Of a DNA stretch of 64,000 nt, positions 50,391 to 63,790 are shown piece by piece. The DNA comes from Burhinus oedicnemus. Taxonomy: Eukaryota; Chordata; Aves; Charadriiformes; Burhinidae. The first letter of the stretch is position 1, and every line of letters starts with the position of its first letter. Location: positions 1,044,139 through 1,108,138 of the forward strand of contig VFFE01009164.1 of assembly GCA_008921705.1 (NCBI GenBank), given 5' to 3'. The position numbers were made by a program, and so were the translations under genes. The notes beneath the pieces were generated by a model that made no database searches, was not told the DNA's origin, and saw only the letters and a list, made by a program, of their open reading frames with translations.

Positions 50391-53300
50391 TGGATGCAGC
50401 GAGCCAAATGAAGTTCCGCTGCAAACCAGTTCAGCAACAGCATTTACTGCAGCTGCTCTCACTTGTACTGATTTGAAAATGGCCAAATAAACAAGGGAAA
50501 CTTTAATTTTTCTGACTATTATAAAAACTGATGATGACAGTGCTGTAAGTGGAAATTCACAATCTATAGCACATGGGCTGAAATTGTGGAAATACCTTTC
50601 AGATCACTTTGCACTTTTTCTCTTCTTAATTTCTATTGGCTAAATGTAATCAATATGCCTGATGAGTATGAAATATTATTCTAATTTTGTTTTTTTTCAG
50701 AAATGCAATTGCTTTAGCTGCATCATAGGTGGTATGTGAATGTAAATACAAGGGGTCAGTGTACAATATGGACAGTCTTCAACATTAGATGTGTTCCACA
50801 CTGGGAAAAAAGGAGGGAAAGCAGAAACAAAATGAAAATAGTTTCAACAGCAGACAATTCACCACCCAACAGAAACATGGATGAGATGGCAGACTCAGAA
50901 GATGAGAATTTGGAATGATTTGTAGCATGAAATAAAGATATTGTTTAAATTTAGAAACATCAGCATTCCAGATGTTTGCTAAACCAAAATTTAACCTGTG
51001 AATCAAGTAAATTTTGCCTCCCTGTTCTAAAATGAGTCTTCTAATGAAAACTTCAATGTTCTTTTTCATCTTAACTTTCCTCAATCTTCAGTCTCTGGGC
51101 TTAACATCTATTAAAAAAAAAATCTAAAAATAGGACAGTGAAATGTAGCAACTTTGAGCAATAATGGCATGACTCAGACTACTTTTTCTTAGAGTCCACT
51201 GTCAGCTCAAACTGAAGGTGGCCTCTGTTCAGTTTTAATTGCTAATGTTAGGCTATCTTTCTTGCAGAACTTTGGTAAAGACAGCTGAAATTTTCGTTGT
51301 ATAAATTATGATGCCATATAAACTTTAATTAAAGAGATCCAGATACTCAGCTACTATATCTCAGGATTTAATTAAATGAGTTATAGCAAGTCATGATCTC
51401 AGCCAATGTGACCAGCATACAAAGATGAGGATGGTCATTTACCTTACTCATGTGACATAACTCCAAGACCGTATAATTGACAGCATCTGTTAGCATTAAT
51501 ACATTTAATGATGATAAAACAAAGCCTTTCCAATGCAGAGTGGGAAATTTTCCTGTTCCTTTTCTGTAAATGTTGGAGGACTTTTGGGGTAACCTAATTC
51601 CCACTGCTGGTATCTGGGTGCTTAAGACCCGACTCAAGGTGGGGTGTCTTGAGGTGGGTGGTGATAGATGTGAGGCTGGTATCACAGAAAGAGGAGCTGT
51701 TTCTCAGTCTATTTAGGCAACCACAGGCAGCTGTGATTGATTCTGTCTCATGTATGCCAAATGCCTCTGGGTGTTTTCTGCTCCATCTCAGAGCGGGTGA
51801 TGTTGGGGCTGCTGCTCAGAGCACCCATGAGCTGTTCAGCAGCTGGAAAGTAAGTTATTCTTTCTAAAAACGTTCCCAGAGAAAAGCCAGAACCTAAATA
51901 CTGGCTGTCTCCCCTGTGGAGTAAATAATTCTGGAGGCGCCTGTGACTCCCACAGGTAAAGGGAGCGTATGTGTTACCTTAGTGCCTACAGATGCTTGAT
52001 CAGATCTGCAGCTTCTCGTGCTTTATAGTGAAGTCCTTGAAAAAAGATGTCCAACCAATTATAAACACCAACAGGAGTTTTAATTTATCTTTATAGTTAC
52101 TAACATGACAGCAAGTTGACATACTCCTACTTTTTAACCAAACTGAATTAATCAAATTTATCTTTTTCTTTGATGTGCATGACTCCTGTTCATTCTGCAA
52201 AATGCTCAAAGGGTTAAATTAAAGATGAAATAGAACACAGGAACATGCAGAGGAGCCTCCCCCTCCTTCAAGTCATATTTAAATGATAAAAAATCTTTCT
52301 ACGGGGTCAGATCCAAACTGTGGATTTCCTGTTACATTTAATAATGTAACCTTATACATAATGATAAAACTTAATACTTGTAAATTCAATTTTTGGAATT
52401 ACCATAATTATTTATGTCAGAAAATAATGAAAACAATTTGTTTTCTGTTTGTTTGAATATTGTTTAAAGTTGACTATTTTTATGAACAAATATTTTTCTA
52501 TTAATTTTTTTTCACAAGACTCTAATTTTAATAATCTTCTTTCATGTTAATTCTATTGACTTCATTATTTTTCTCCACATTGCTATTTCTGAATTCATAC
52601 CATTGCAATTAGATTTTATTTTAAATGTTAGGTGAGGAGAAATTATGTTACATTTATATGTTAGAGAGCTGTGCCAAGAGCATGTGACAATGAGGACAAT
52701 CACAGTTTCATATTTGGAAAATGTCAACAACTTTATTAAATGAAATTAAATAAGATAGCTTCAAAGAAATACATATTCAGCAGCTACTGAAAGTCTGGAG
52801 TACCACTGCTTTTTTGCTCCTTTTCGTCAGAGGTGCATGGGAAACTGTCAAGGAAATTAAACATATCATATAAATGTTATTATTTAAGATTTTTAAACAG
52901 AACTTTATATGTCTGTGGAATTCATCATGACAGATGTGCAGACTTTGTGAAAGTGACAAATATTCATAACTGAATGTTACAGAACATTAAAACAAAACAT
53001 CTTCAGAGAGTTTCTATTCAGAACTTCCTATTTCACCATCACTAACTTTCAGCTCAGTGAATCCCGTAGTTATTTGGATTGTCTGTATGGAAATCATATA
53101 ATTTCCCTTCCTTTTCCTGAACACCTGAAAATAGACACTGTTTGTGACAAGTAGATAAGTTGTAGTACTTTTTCTAATAGTTATGTTAGCTTAAGCTGCC
53201 TAAACTGAGCCTGATTTGTCCAAAGATTCTATGAATTCAAGGTTAAGTGACCAAATCAAAGTCTGATTAGAGATGTCTATATATATTTAATTCATGACAC

Positions 53301-54399
53301 AAGATTAAAACACAGATCCACAATGGTGCTTAGGGTATATTTGGGAATTGGTTTTCAGTGGCTTCCACAAAAATCAAGTATTTAAAAAGGAGTGATCCAG
53401 CCGGGGCATGGAATAGAGCTCTCTTGTTCTGATGATGGGACATGACAAACACACTGCTCTTCAAATTACACCAATGTCTCTAGAAGTTATAATTACAATT
53501 GGTGGAAGTGATATTTCAACTACTCCTACAAAACCCAACATAATATAATGTGATAAGAACTAATAAATTGCCAAACTATTGCAATCCTCATAAAAGCTAA
53601 CAGCTGGATTGGGAGTATGCATAAGGGCTCAACAAAGCCAGGTAGTCGCTATATACAGTAGCCAAAGGAATTCTCATCAGTCTGCATCAAATGGTCACAC
53701 TTCTTTTTGCATGGTAAGGATCAACACCCGACTCCTCTTTCTGCTGACTCTCACATGTTCTTAAAGTACTTGTGTACAGAACATGAAGCTGCTACCTGCA
53801 TCCAGGACAAAAGAGATTCAGAGACCGATCCTAACTTTGTTCTCCCATAACGGCCTTTGTTCTCTGACTTGAATGTCAATGTTATATTTTGTTGGTTTTT
53901 TTTAAAGTGTGCATATTTTCAGGTTTAGCAGGATTAAACTAAAACAAAATCTAATGAATACTATCATGCAATTTATGTTACAGGTCACTTGAATCTATGA
54001 GAGTTTGCATGTTAATTAATTTAATTTTGACTAAGATATTCAAAACACAGTGACTCCCCAGGTTCATGAACAGATGTCTAGAATAGCAGAAGCACGTATT
54101 TAATGTTAGCTTTGTGTGCCGTGTCTGCATATGGTCTTTAATGCCTGAGCTAAGATTGTCTTACGGCCAGACTTGTCCCTCTAAGTTCAAATTTAGAAAC
54201 CGAGGTAGAACTGTTCCTGAGAGCTGTTACTGTCTATGGTATTTTGTAGCCCCTATAGCTTTCCATGGTGGTGATTCTCCATACTTGTAAGAAGCAGTTC
54301 ATTTGCATGTCCTAAAGAAAAAGTGAAATGTAACTCTCAAATGACATGAGTTTGAATATTTTGCTCCATCACATGCGTGAAGTGTATTGATCTGCAACT

Positions 54400-55072
54400 T
54401 CAGAAGTGGATGAAAAGCTGGACATAAGCCAGCAATGCATGCTCACAGCCCAGAAAGCCAATCATTTCCTGGGCTGTATCAAAAGAATTGTGGCCAGCAG
54501 GTCAAGGGAGGTGATTCTGCCCCACTACTCCGCTCTGGTGGGACCCCACATGGAGTACTGCACCCAGCTCTGGAGTTCTTGGTACAGGAAAGACATGGAC
54601 CTGTTGAAACAGGTTGAGAGGAGAGCCACAAAAATGATCAGAGGGATGGAGTACCCCTCCTATGAGGAAAGGACCGAGAGAGTTGGTGTTGTTCAGCCTG
54701 GAGAAGAGAAGGCTCAGGGACCTTTAAATATTTGTGGCCTTTCAATACTTAAAGTGAGCTTATAAGAAAAATGGGGACAGACTTTTTAGTAGGGCCTATT
54801 GCGAAAGGATAAGGGGTAATGGCTTTAAACTAAAAGAGTGTAGATTTAGTCTAGATATAAGGAAGACATTTTTTACAATGAGGGTGGTGGAATGCTGACA
54901 CAGGTTGCCCAAAGAGGTGGCAGATGCCTCATCCCTGGAAACATTCAGGGTCAGGTTGGACGGGGCTCTGAGCAACCTGATCTTGTTGAAGGTGTCCCTG
55001 CTTATTGCAGGGGGGTTGGACTAGATGACCTTTAAAGGTCCCTTCCAAGCCAAACCATTCTACGATTTGATG
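54400..55072 (+). mobile_element. CR1 LINE, ORF2 C-terminus plus 3' UTR
   Basis: The element starts abruptly at about 54,400 in the ORF2 C-terminal domain. The frame reads VDEKLDISQQC, then HFLGCIKRIVASRSREVILP, YSALVGPHMEYCTQLW and RRATKMIRGMEYPSYEER, all characteristic of CR1. A frame change near 54,690 moves FSLEKRRLRDL to another frame, so the 119-codon open frame ends in unrelated residues. The 3' UTR ends 'GTTGGACTAGATGACCTTTA' and 'CCATTCTACGATTTGATGAA', the sense avian CR1 terminus. The RT catalytic part is missing through 5' truncation. It is a dead copy, but it is better preserved than the one at 16 kb. Confidence 0.95.
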
Positions 55073-58000
55073 AAGTGATGTCAGGATTGTTACTTCCATG
55101 TGTCAGCTGGTGTTCTGCCCCATGTATAACACATGCTGAAGACTAACAGTGTGCTTGCATCCTGTGAAACTCCACGATGAAGAAAATCTCTTTCACATTG
55201 TAGTCTGTTCAGTCTGTTCATTGGGGTTGTCAAAATAGCCCTTGAAGTTTTTGTGCCTTGTTTTCAATGGGTAGGAATTTAAACAGTGCTTGACCCACCT
55301 CAGAACGCTGACCGCGTTAGGAGTTAGTGGCTCTATGTACTTAGTTCAGGGATTTGGGTGTGGTTTATTTAGATATGTCTTATGCTCATTAAAACTGTGT
55401 TTTGCAGTTTTCTTAATTGTGATCATGCATTGATTCGTAGGGCTGACGCCTCCTGCCCTGCTCTGAGAGAGCTTTTGCTGTCTACAGAGTCCTACTGACA
55501 GAAAAGTGGTGAGAGTGAGCAGGGAACCAAGCTCATAATTTGAAGCACACAAAGAAGGCAGGCTTTTGTCTCAATTTGAGGGAAAAGCTAATTTAGAAAT
55601 ATCAGTAATCGTAACAGACCTCTTTTTCATTTCAGGATATAAAAAATACATGTTGAAGCCAATAAGATTAATTAATATAATGAGACAAGAAACTCAGGTG
55701 CATGGAGAGTTTTGAGATAAACTGCAAGTCTTTTATTCTGCTTTAAAAGCTTTCAGTGTGTTTGCCCATCTACAGGAAGGCATGTATGAGAAACAGAGAG
55801 AAATACATACATATATATTGTCTATAAATTACCATTTAAGGTTATCAATTCATTTACTCATTCTTTACTGAACAGAAAGATGGGAAGAAGATTTTCTCTT
55901 TTACAGTTGAGTAAAGGCCTGTTGTGTTGACCTGCCCTAGAGCTTGGTCATCTCCCGTTGGGGGATCTGTTACCAGTGCCATGGTAGAGCTGGATCTTAA
56001 AAGAGGGCCTGTACAGGAAGAATATTTGTGGAAAAGGTCAGAAAAACAGATGAACCCACCAATAATAACAGACCCTTTCATTTATACAGAATTGTTTATT
56101 AGATTTTTTTTTGCATGAATAGAATATTACATAATTATGTCATTGCAATTTAATTCAGTTCACTCAGTCACAAGGAGGAATTCTGATAAGTGTGTAAGAT
56201 CCAATTAGAAAAAAAATTAATTTCATCTTCTGAATGTTCTAAATGTCTGTCTGCCTTTGCTCTGTGCTCAGAGAGAGAGCTCTCATTTGGAAGGGAGGGT
56301 GGAGTAGCAGATGTCTTCAAGTTAGGCACTGCCTGCTCAGCTGTATGATATCTACACCCCTTTACGTATCTGAATTCAGAATTCAGATAAATTAATAAAC
56401 TCATCTGTATATAAATATAAATAAAACCAAATAAATTCATCTAGAAATGCAAACCACCCTTTGCAGGGCAGGTGAGACTGCCAGAGACAGCCTTTTTCAT
56501 ACCCAGCATTTTACCTACTCTACTTTCCCTACAATAGGAGCCACACTTAAGTAGGAGTCACTGTGCCTTTGTATGTTTACCATACCTCTTAAATATATTT
56601 AGAAACTGTATCCCTATTGATATATTTGTTGCAGGAATATTAAACTTTACATAACATTTTGGATCTAAACTAACCCATAAATGGACAACATTCTTTTTTT
56701 GGTCTCGGTCTTACTGAGTGCTATTGTTTCAGAATTCCTACATTGACAGAGGCAGGTCTGCAAACTGCTGTAGTTTTGAAAAATTGTCTGTGTATATTAA
56801 GTAGTCCTTAACCACGTGGTCCTATTGTGCAAATGCTGCATGAGGTTGTGTGGATCGTAGAGGTAAACCCTGATAATTGAATAACTGGTGCTCCAGGTGG
56901 AGTCTGAGGTGGGATGCAAGTGTTTGCGGTATCTGCCTGCCTTCTTCCTACGTGTCTCACTTGCATGAGCAATACAATTCACACACAATTATTTTTTTCT
57001 GTTAGAAAAGTCGAACAGTTGGTGCCAGCCTACATAATGGCTGGCTATTATAATGCCTTCTTTTTTTATTAACAAAAGCACTCTGAATATTCATAAAAAG
57101 TTGACATTATTTCATTAGCTGTTGCAGGTGTATGGGTAAGCCTACTGAAAAGAGTATCATGCTCTCTGCTGGATATCTGCATGAATGTTTCTAAAACATG
57201 ACTTCCCACAAGCACAGAGGACCATATAGCAAGGCAATTAATAGGCAATGAATGTGTATGCCCCATCTCTCGTTCCTGCTCTCTTTCTTGTTAGTTCAGA
57301 GCTGTATTTATTATTACTTCTTTCATAAATCTGTGAGATCCTAATCAAGCTCTCCAATAGATAGACAGAAACGGGTGTTTGTCAAATTTCTCAGCCCTTT
57401 TGACTTCCTCAGTTTTAACAAAGAGGTTTTTATATATTGAATTCTTACCAGTATTACAGAAACAAGACTTTCAGAGTTTATTTCAAAATCAGAGTTGCAC
57501 TCTGGGAGCTCAAAAATTTCCAGTCATGTTCAAAAAGAAGGAAATCTGCTCCATTGTAAAGCTCGTGGTTATAACTATTGGTTGATTGTGCCTCCTGAGC
57601 AACCTGCAATGTGGGGCAGAGCCTGAAATTTTGTTCTGAGTTTGCAAAATGTATAGCGTACGGGGTTTCTGGTATATCACAGGCTGTTAGGAGCAACACA
57701 GCTCCTGAGTGTGCATGCAGTCCAGCTGCATGGATCAAGCAGGTTGCAGGTGCTGGGCTGGAGGCAGGAGGAAGGTATAAGTCTTGATGAAGCGGTTGGA
57801 ACCCCATTTCATTCCTTGCTTGTGCTCTACCACCACTTCTCTGTGCTGCTATAATGCAATTAATAAATAAGAATAAGGTATAATGGACAGCTTTGGCCTG
57901 CTGACATTTTGAAGTAGTATAAATGGGTGGAGAGTTTGTGATGAGAGAGTTAGGATGTGCAAAAATCATCCTGTATTGGGCTCACGGAAGAGCTATTAGA

Positions 58001-60468
58001 AAGAAAGATCCATAAATCTCTGCTGTAGTGAGCATTAATGTCTGGGGACCTGATGCATAGAAGCAAATGTCCTGGTTTTCCCATGAGCTTCAGAGTTATG
58101 CTTTCAAGAATAATAGCTACATTCTGAATTTTGGCCTTCTGCCCCAAAAGAGTCTTCTGCTCTCTGGCCATACAGGCATTGCTGCCTGCCTCAAATACAC
58201 CCTAACTCTGTCACATCTTATATTGAAGAAGAGAGTGGGCATATTCAAAAGCAAATAAAAATGACACAGTAAAGATGAATAATCAGATTTTTTTCTGTGT
58301 TTTGTGATAAAACTCCAGCAGCTGAAGTTTGTGATTCTGTCCATTATTTCCAAGTCCCTATGCTAATTTTTATCCATTGCTTTTCATCTCCATGTGGATT
58401 AGCAGCTGCCTGTGAACTTACAGCCTGCAGATCGACAGAACATGTTGTAAGAGCTGCAAATCGATAAAAAGCAGCTGCTTAGCATCCCTACATCACCCTA
58501 CACAGAGCAACACACTGAATCCACATCACTGGGGGGTGAAGCAGACGTGCAGAGGGACTATAGTGATGCTGAACATTTGTTATCTCTTCCTTGTCCTTCT
58601 TGACCAGGGTTCAATGGTTCCAGAAAACATAACTGCTGTAATAATGATCCAGCAGGAGTAATTTGCAAGAACCAGACCAGAACTGTTTTTTACATGTACT
58701 CTTCTCATGAACTAAATGGCCAAATCCCTTATTATGGAAATTAGTTGTTCCCACACCTCTCTGTATCTTGTCTTGCGGCTAAGAGGGGCAGGTTTACATC
58801 TAAATTCTCAGTATGACACTGTGGCTGAGACTAGGCTTTTAAAATACACACACACACACACACACGTAACAGAACTAGGTTTTAATCACAGCTCTATCTG
58901 AACTAGCTTTATATGAACTCCCAGTTATTTTAGTTGTAAAACTGGTGAATGGATATTCTCTCCCAATGTATAAAGACTTTTTGCATATTAATGGCTGTGA
59001 ACATTAGTGAAATATTCAGAGCATTCAATGGACTTACTGGGACTACAAGTCACAGTGTCTGGGGCTGGGGTTAGCTGGGACTCGTGGCCAACTACTGCTG
59101 CGGGGACTGGGAGAGGAGCCATGTCTATCTGAGGTAGATTCATAATCTGTTTTTTTTTTCCAACAGCAGGCTGCAAAAGCCATAAATTTGAACAGAACAG
59201 GCAACTGTGCTCCACACAGGGGTTGGGGTTGAGGTGAGACTGTGTATAATTCATTCAGTTCTGGAGGTTTTTCTTTATGTTGGTGGTTATGCTACTAGTA
59301 TAAACAAAACTTTTTAAATGCAAGTTTTAGGGATAAATAGGAAACACCAAATAACATTTTCCTAATAAGTGAAGCCACCTTAGAGATTCTTGAAATACAT
59401 TTGGGAAGCAGGGTTGACAGAAAGATATTTTGTGGGCACACTCCACTATTTCATAACAAAGTTGTTTTGAGCTACTAGAACTATCTACATTTCTTATTCA
59501 CTAGGGCAGATCCCAGTACTCTCTTCCTTAACTCTTGCATAGGTACAAAAGTGGAGAGAAATAAAAAGCCCGAAATAGGTATTTTTTTTGTGTTGAAGAC
59601 ACTGACTTAAAAAGTATAAAGGTTTAACTTGTCATCGGGTCTAAGTGGGCTTGGCTGCCTTTGACTCTACTGCAGCTGCATTGATTGACACAACCTAAAG
59701 ACCCAAGTCTAAATTTTTTTTTTATATTTCTCTCATAGTTTTGAAAGCGAAACCGCTGTTTGAGTCTTTCTTTTAAAACAAAGAATGCATGTAAAACGTG
59801 TCCTCTACGTTCGTCAGACATACTGTTGAATTTGATAGTCCTACCATTTGTAAGCTACATATATTGTTGCTTTAATGCATTCCCTTACTACTTTGATAAA
59901 AGCCTTGAGATGTTGCCACTAGTCCTTTGATGTTTCCTTCTGATGTTACAGTACCTCTTTTTTTTCTTCTCTTCCAAAAAATCTGTTTTGCATAAACATG
60001 AGCAGGCAAGACATTTCTAGTTAAGGATAGAAACATCAAGTTCTATCAATAAAAGGACAAAATGAGAAGGTATATCCAGACTTTTATATACTCTTGTCAA
60101 GCCCTTATAGATGAAAAAATACCCTGCATCGGTGTTTACATTGCAAACATATTAGAGCAAACATATTTCACTAGTTTAATAAGAAAAAAAAAAAAAGCAA
60201 CCTAGGTTGCAGTGAATTTTCTTGTGATGCAACAATTCATTTCTTAATAGGCTGTTATAGGAACTCCAGGAGAATAAATCTTACACTGGTAAGAAAATAC
60301 TTGCAAATCTAGTCTTGTCCACAAACTATTAGTCTACTAACAGGGATTAATCGGTTATCACACAAGAGAAAAGAATGAATTTGATATTTAGCTTCAAAGC
60401 TGTATGTCTTATCTTGAAAAATAAAATTCCTTAATCTGTTTTTCTTACTGGGAATATGTAAGGGATTA
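55073..60468. other. Gene-free region
   Basis: No supportable exon or transposon. The longest open frame in the window (163 codons, minus, 57,478-57,969) lies here. Its sequence shows no recognised domain, its composition is not clearly protein-like, and I do not call it a gene. An A+T-rich patch lies at about 56,360-56,440. Confidence 0.55.
58846..58865. repeat. AC dinucleotide microsatellite
   Basis: Ten uninterrupted AC units. Confidence 0.95.
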
Positions 60469-60524
60469 CTAGTAGTAGTAGAAGAAGAAGAAGAAAAAGA
60501 AGAAGAAGAAGAAGGAGAAGAGAT
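60469..60524. repeat. Compound TAG / AAG trinucleotide microsatellite
   Basis: About four TAG units pass directly into about a dozen AAG units, with single interruptions (AAA, GGA). The AAG part is a polypurine run on the plus strand. Confidence 0.93.
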
Positions 60525-60640
60525 ATTTCAACTAAAGATCTCAGTGAAGAGGAGATGCCATTGACCCAATGGGACTGAAATAATTTTTGCCCCAAAGGTT
60601 TTCCAAAATAAAAAAGATATCATAATAATGATAAATAAAT

Positions 60641-60760
60641 ATTATTATTTACAGTTATCAAGGAAAATAGGTTAAAAGTTTTGCTCAAGGCTGTATAAGA
60701 AAAATGTGGCAAGGACAGGGACTGAATACACAGAACTCCTGAGTCCCAATCCACTGTAAT
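60641..60760 (-). mobile_element. MIR/CORE-SINE relic, antisense
   Basis: The plus strand matches, in order, the antisense pattern of MIR. 'ATTATTATTTACAG' corresponds to 'ATTATCCCCATTTTACAG'. 'AGGTTAAAAGTTTTGCTCAA' with 'GGCTGTATAAG' corresponds to 'AGGTTAAGTGACTTGCCCAAGGTCACACAG'. 'TGTGGCAAGGACAGGGACTG' corresponds to 'AGTGGCAGAGCCGGGATT'. 'AGAACTCCTGAGTCCCAATC' corresponds to 'AGATCTCCTGACTCCCAGTC'. MIR is a tRNA-derived SINE with a conserved core, mobilised long ago by L2-type LINEs. It is sparse in birds, so a copy this readable is notable. It has no coding capacity. Confidence 0.7.
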
Positions 60761-63499
60761 TTATATAACTGGCAAGTGTTGTGGAAAGAGTGATTTTCCT
60801 ATGAATGGCATGACTGTTCTGTTGCATTCAGGAAGAACCCAGTGTAGTGGAGCCACAACATGGTCTGGTGATTGAAGAATGTTAACTTAAGCCAAGAAAT
60901 GCCAGCTTGTCATCTTGCTTCTTCCAAGACATGTATGTCCTTTGGCTAGTCAAAAATTTTATTGGTTTTGAGAGCAGAAGATAGGATCTCATAATAGTTT
61001 ACAGCTATAAACTGGAATTGCAAATCCTTTTAAAAGGCTTTTATGATCAATTCTCAGTAATGTAAATAGACATAAAATATGACTTCTTTGTCACATAACC
61101 AAAGCATCATACACTTCTTAAGGACTTGTTTCATAGCTCACTAATGCAGGACACCTTTGACAATTACTGCTTAAAGCTTCAGTCCTACAAGCAATTGTCC
61201 GTGTGAGTATTTCCTTGAAATCAGTGAAAGCCCTTCATAGGATAAAATGTGACAAGTGTAGGTAGTTGCAGGATCAGGGCCTAGAAAGGTATTAGCAAGG
61301 ATAAAGACATTCTTGTACCAATAAGCAGTGATTAAAAAAACTCAAACAATTCCCCCACTTTCACCCTCTCCCCGAATAAGATGGAAGTGAGTAGAGACAA
61401 AGTAAGCTGCTACTCAGCTAAGGGGAAATTTGGGAATTGGAAATAAGTAGGTTAAATAAAAACAATTTAACTGTGGAATCAAAAACTGTGCAACTGCAAA
61501 AAGTTCTAGAGGAACAGAAAAATGGAAGGAACCAAGTGATCCTTGAGAATTAATATTTCTTAAACATGTTTATTTCTTCACACTACCTCAAATCAACTAC
61601 TACTTTCGTGTCCATCTTTTGTCTTCACTGTGTCGTTAAAGCTGTTGAGTTCGGGAGGATGGAGACATGGCCTTCAACTTCCATTGATCAGTAGTAGGGA
61701 AGGTCATAACTGTGAAAGGTCCCTTTTTTTCCTAATCTGCAATACTCTGTTTTAATACCAATTGATTTTACTGTACAGCTATAGAACAGAATCTGGAATC
61801 TATGCCATTGATCAGAGTGTGAATAATCTCTGTATATGAAGGCTTATATGTAGACTTCTATTTCTTACTTCTGTGCAGGCCACTTCTTGCCATAATCCTG
61901 TTTTCACCTTCTTACCAGCTTTTCTCATTTGTTTACCCTCCACACACTTTCTTCAGAGACAGTGTCCAGATCTACAGTAAAAAGCCTTAGAATTTTACTG
62001 TACGGCAGGCACTGGTACCATGAGTCATTTTAAATTGCCTTGCTTCTATGTAAGGACTTTTTTCTGTGTTTGTCACATCAAGAAAATCCCAGAGTGTCTT
62101 ATCTGAGACCTCCCAGATGGTGGGCTTTAAAGGTAGGTTTAGGAAACTAATATTCATTATCATGTCTCTTGTAACACATGCTTATTACTGAAGTCTAAAT
62201 TCTAGGATTACCGGACACCTGGTACACTGAAATTGAGATCTGTATACTGCGACTGAGAAAAGAAATGTTTACTGTGGAGTTTTCTATGGCTTTTACCGAA
62301 TCCTCAGCCAAAGAAAATCCTTAGGTCCCTCACTTCTCAGTACTTGAAGTATGGTTAGTAACTGAATTGCTGCTCGTCCATGAGACGCCTTTCCTCTCTC
62401 ATCCATGGCAGTTTTTGCACAGTGGACACACACCTTGCACACTTTGACATAAAATCTATTTCAAATAAGTTTCTGTGTACATCCTCTAAACAATGAAACA
62501 CTACTGCTGGTATTGCCTTCTTGTCTATGACGGAGCATGGACTGGGATTTGCTTTAATGAAGCTGTTAAAGGTTTAAATGTTTCTCCTGCCATTTCACTC
62601 TCTGGTCCAAAAGTGTCCATCTTGAAGAAAACCCTAGCAACAAAACAACCAGGTCTACTTTGGATCCATAAGATGATCAAAGAGTCCTGCGGGGAGTATC
62701 ACTGTTTCTTGTTTTGCTGGTGATCTTTTGCATGATCCCCAGCCCATGCTGGTAAAGGACTTTCTGACTGATGTACCCCTGTGACCTCTTCAGCTCCAGC
62801 TGTAACCTCAGGACCCTTTGTTTTGTACAAATACAGAAAGTGAGCTAATCAGGATTTTCTGCATCCAAGCCTGTTTTTATGTTGAACACGTTCTATTTCT
62901 TTGTTTTGTTTAATTGTTAAACTTTTCTTCTACATAAGAATGCAGGGCATTTTCTTGTGCCAAACTGGGAACTCTGCTCCTTCATGTTTATTATGGCTGC
63001 ACTGCTTTGTGCTGCCCACTGCCAGGGCCAGTTTTAGACTTGGCACCTAAGTAAACTATCCCCTAGAAAAGTGGAATAGGGTCTGAATTTCTTCTTATTA
63101 TTATGTTCCAGCATTCTCTGGTTGTTACTGTTTTGTCTGCTTCCCAGCTTGTGTAATCGCCTCATCTTGTTTTTTCTTTTGTTCTTTTAAGGTTGTTTAG
63201 TTTTCATTATGATGACAGATTCATCTTTCTTTTCCTTCACAGTTTTATTCTACCTATTGTCATGGTGAAGGGCTTTATTTTTGCTTTCAAGTGTTCCGGC
63301 TAGGAATAAAGGGATACCCAAAATACCTTCCAAGTAGAAACTGAACCTAATGTTCTTTCCATTGCTTGGTCTTCTGATAGCTTTTTACTGAGCCCTATTT
63401 TTTTCTACTTACATCATCAGCCTAATCTAGCCAGTTGGTCTAACTTTTCTAATTTTTCTTAGTCGTAGTGTTTTCCTCTTTCATAATGATATTAAACCC
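60761..63499. other. Gene-free stretch, possibly 3' part of an RTE relic at its right end
   Basis: No exon or RNA was recognised. If the RTE-like fragment to the right continued toward its own 3' end, it would occupy about 63,000-63,500, but I could not match that part to the expected C-terminal sequence. Confidence 0.45.
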
Positions 63500-63790
63500 A
63501 GTTCTCGTTTTGCACCTGTTTGTCCTAAGTCAGTATTTCCTGCTGTTCCCACTACTTTGAACATTGCCTCAAAGTGTTCCAGCAACTAGGAGAGCAATGC
63601 CATCTGTAAATCTCAGGTGACTGGAATATTCTCCACTGATACTGCTATGCTTAGTTTCTCATTCAAGGTTTATGAAGACCTTCGTGCAGGAGAAAAGGGG
63701 GTTGGTGATATAATTGAAAAGGACCTTTTCACTTTCCTTGTCAAATGTAAATTTCAACTCAACTGCATGATAAATATTTTTGAAGAGAGA
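63500..63790 (-). mobile_element. Decayed RTE-clade LINE reverse transcriptase fragment
   Basis: Read on the minus strand from about 63,790 downward, the translation runs KFTFDKESEKVLFNY, then ITNPLFSCTKVFINLE, then ISGEYSSHLRFTDGIALL. This parallels the RTE-type reverse transcriptase pattern in which 'KGVRQGDTISPKLFTACLEEVFRNLNWE' is followed by 'INGEYLNHLRFADDIVLL'. The second pattern holds the catalytic Ala-Asp-Asp box, here changed to Thr-Asp-Gly. Spacing between the two motifs fits. CR1 and L1 use different words around this box (FADDTKL, LFADDM), so RTE or a close relative is favoured. In-frame stops, including one between the two motifs, and the loss of the catalytic residue make it non-functional. 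Both ends are uncertain. Confidence 0.6.

Larger units (their letters stand above)
37713..54399. other. Long gene-free region, mostly A+T-rich
   Basis: Over 16 kb without a supportable gene or recognisable transposon. The part at about 41,600-43,400 is particularly A+T-rich. Small GC-richer patches occur near 43,840-44,050, 44,400-44,530, 45,340-45,600 and 46,780-47,085. The longest open frame is 148 codons (minus, 43,800-44,246); it has no recognised domain and lies in such a GC-richer patch. Confidence 0.6.

Noticed and set aside
57478..57969. Longest open frame in the window, 163 codons on the minus strand
   Set aside because: No recognised domain, no convincing splice or start context, residue composition not clearly protein-like, and it lies in a somewhat GC-richer patch where stops are rarer. 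One frame of this size is not surprising in 64 kb read in six frames.
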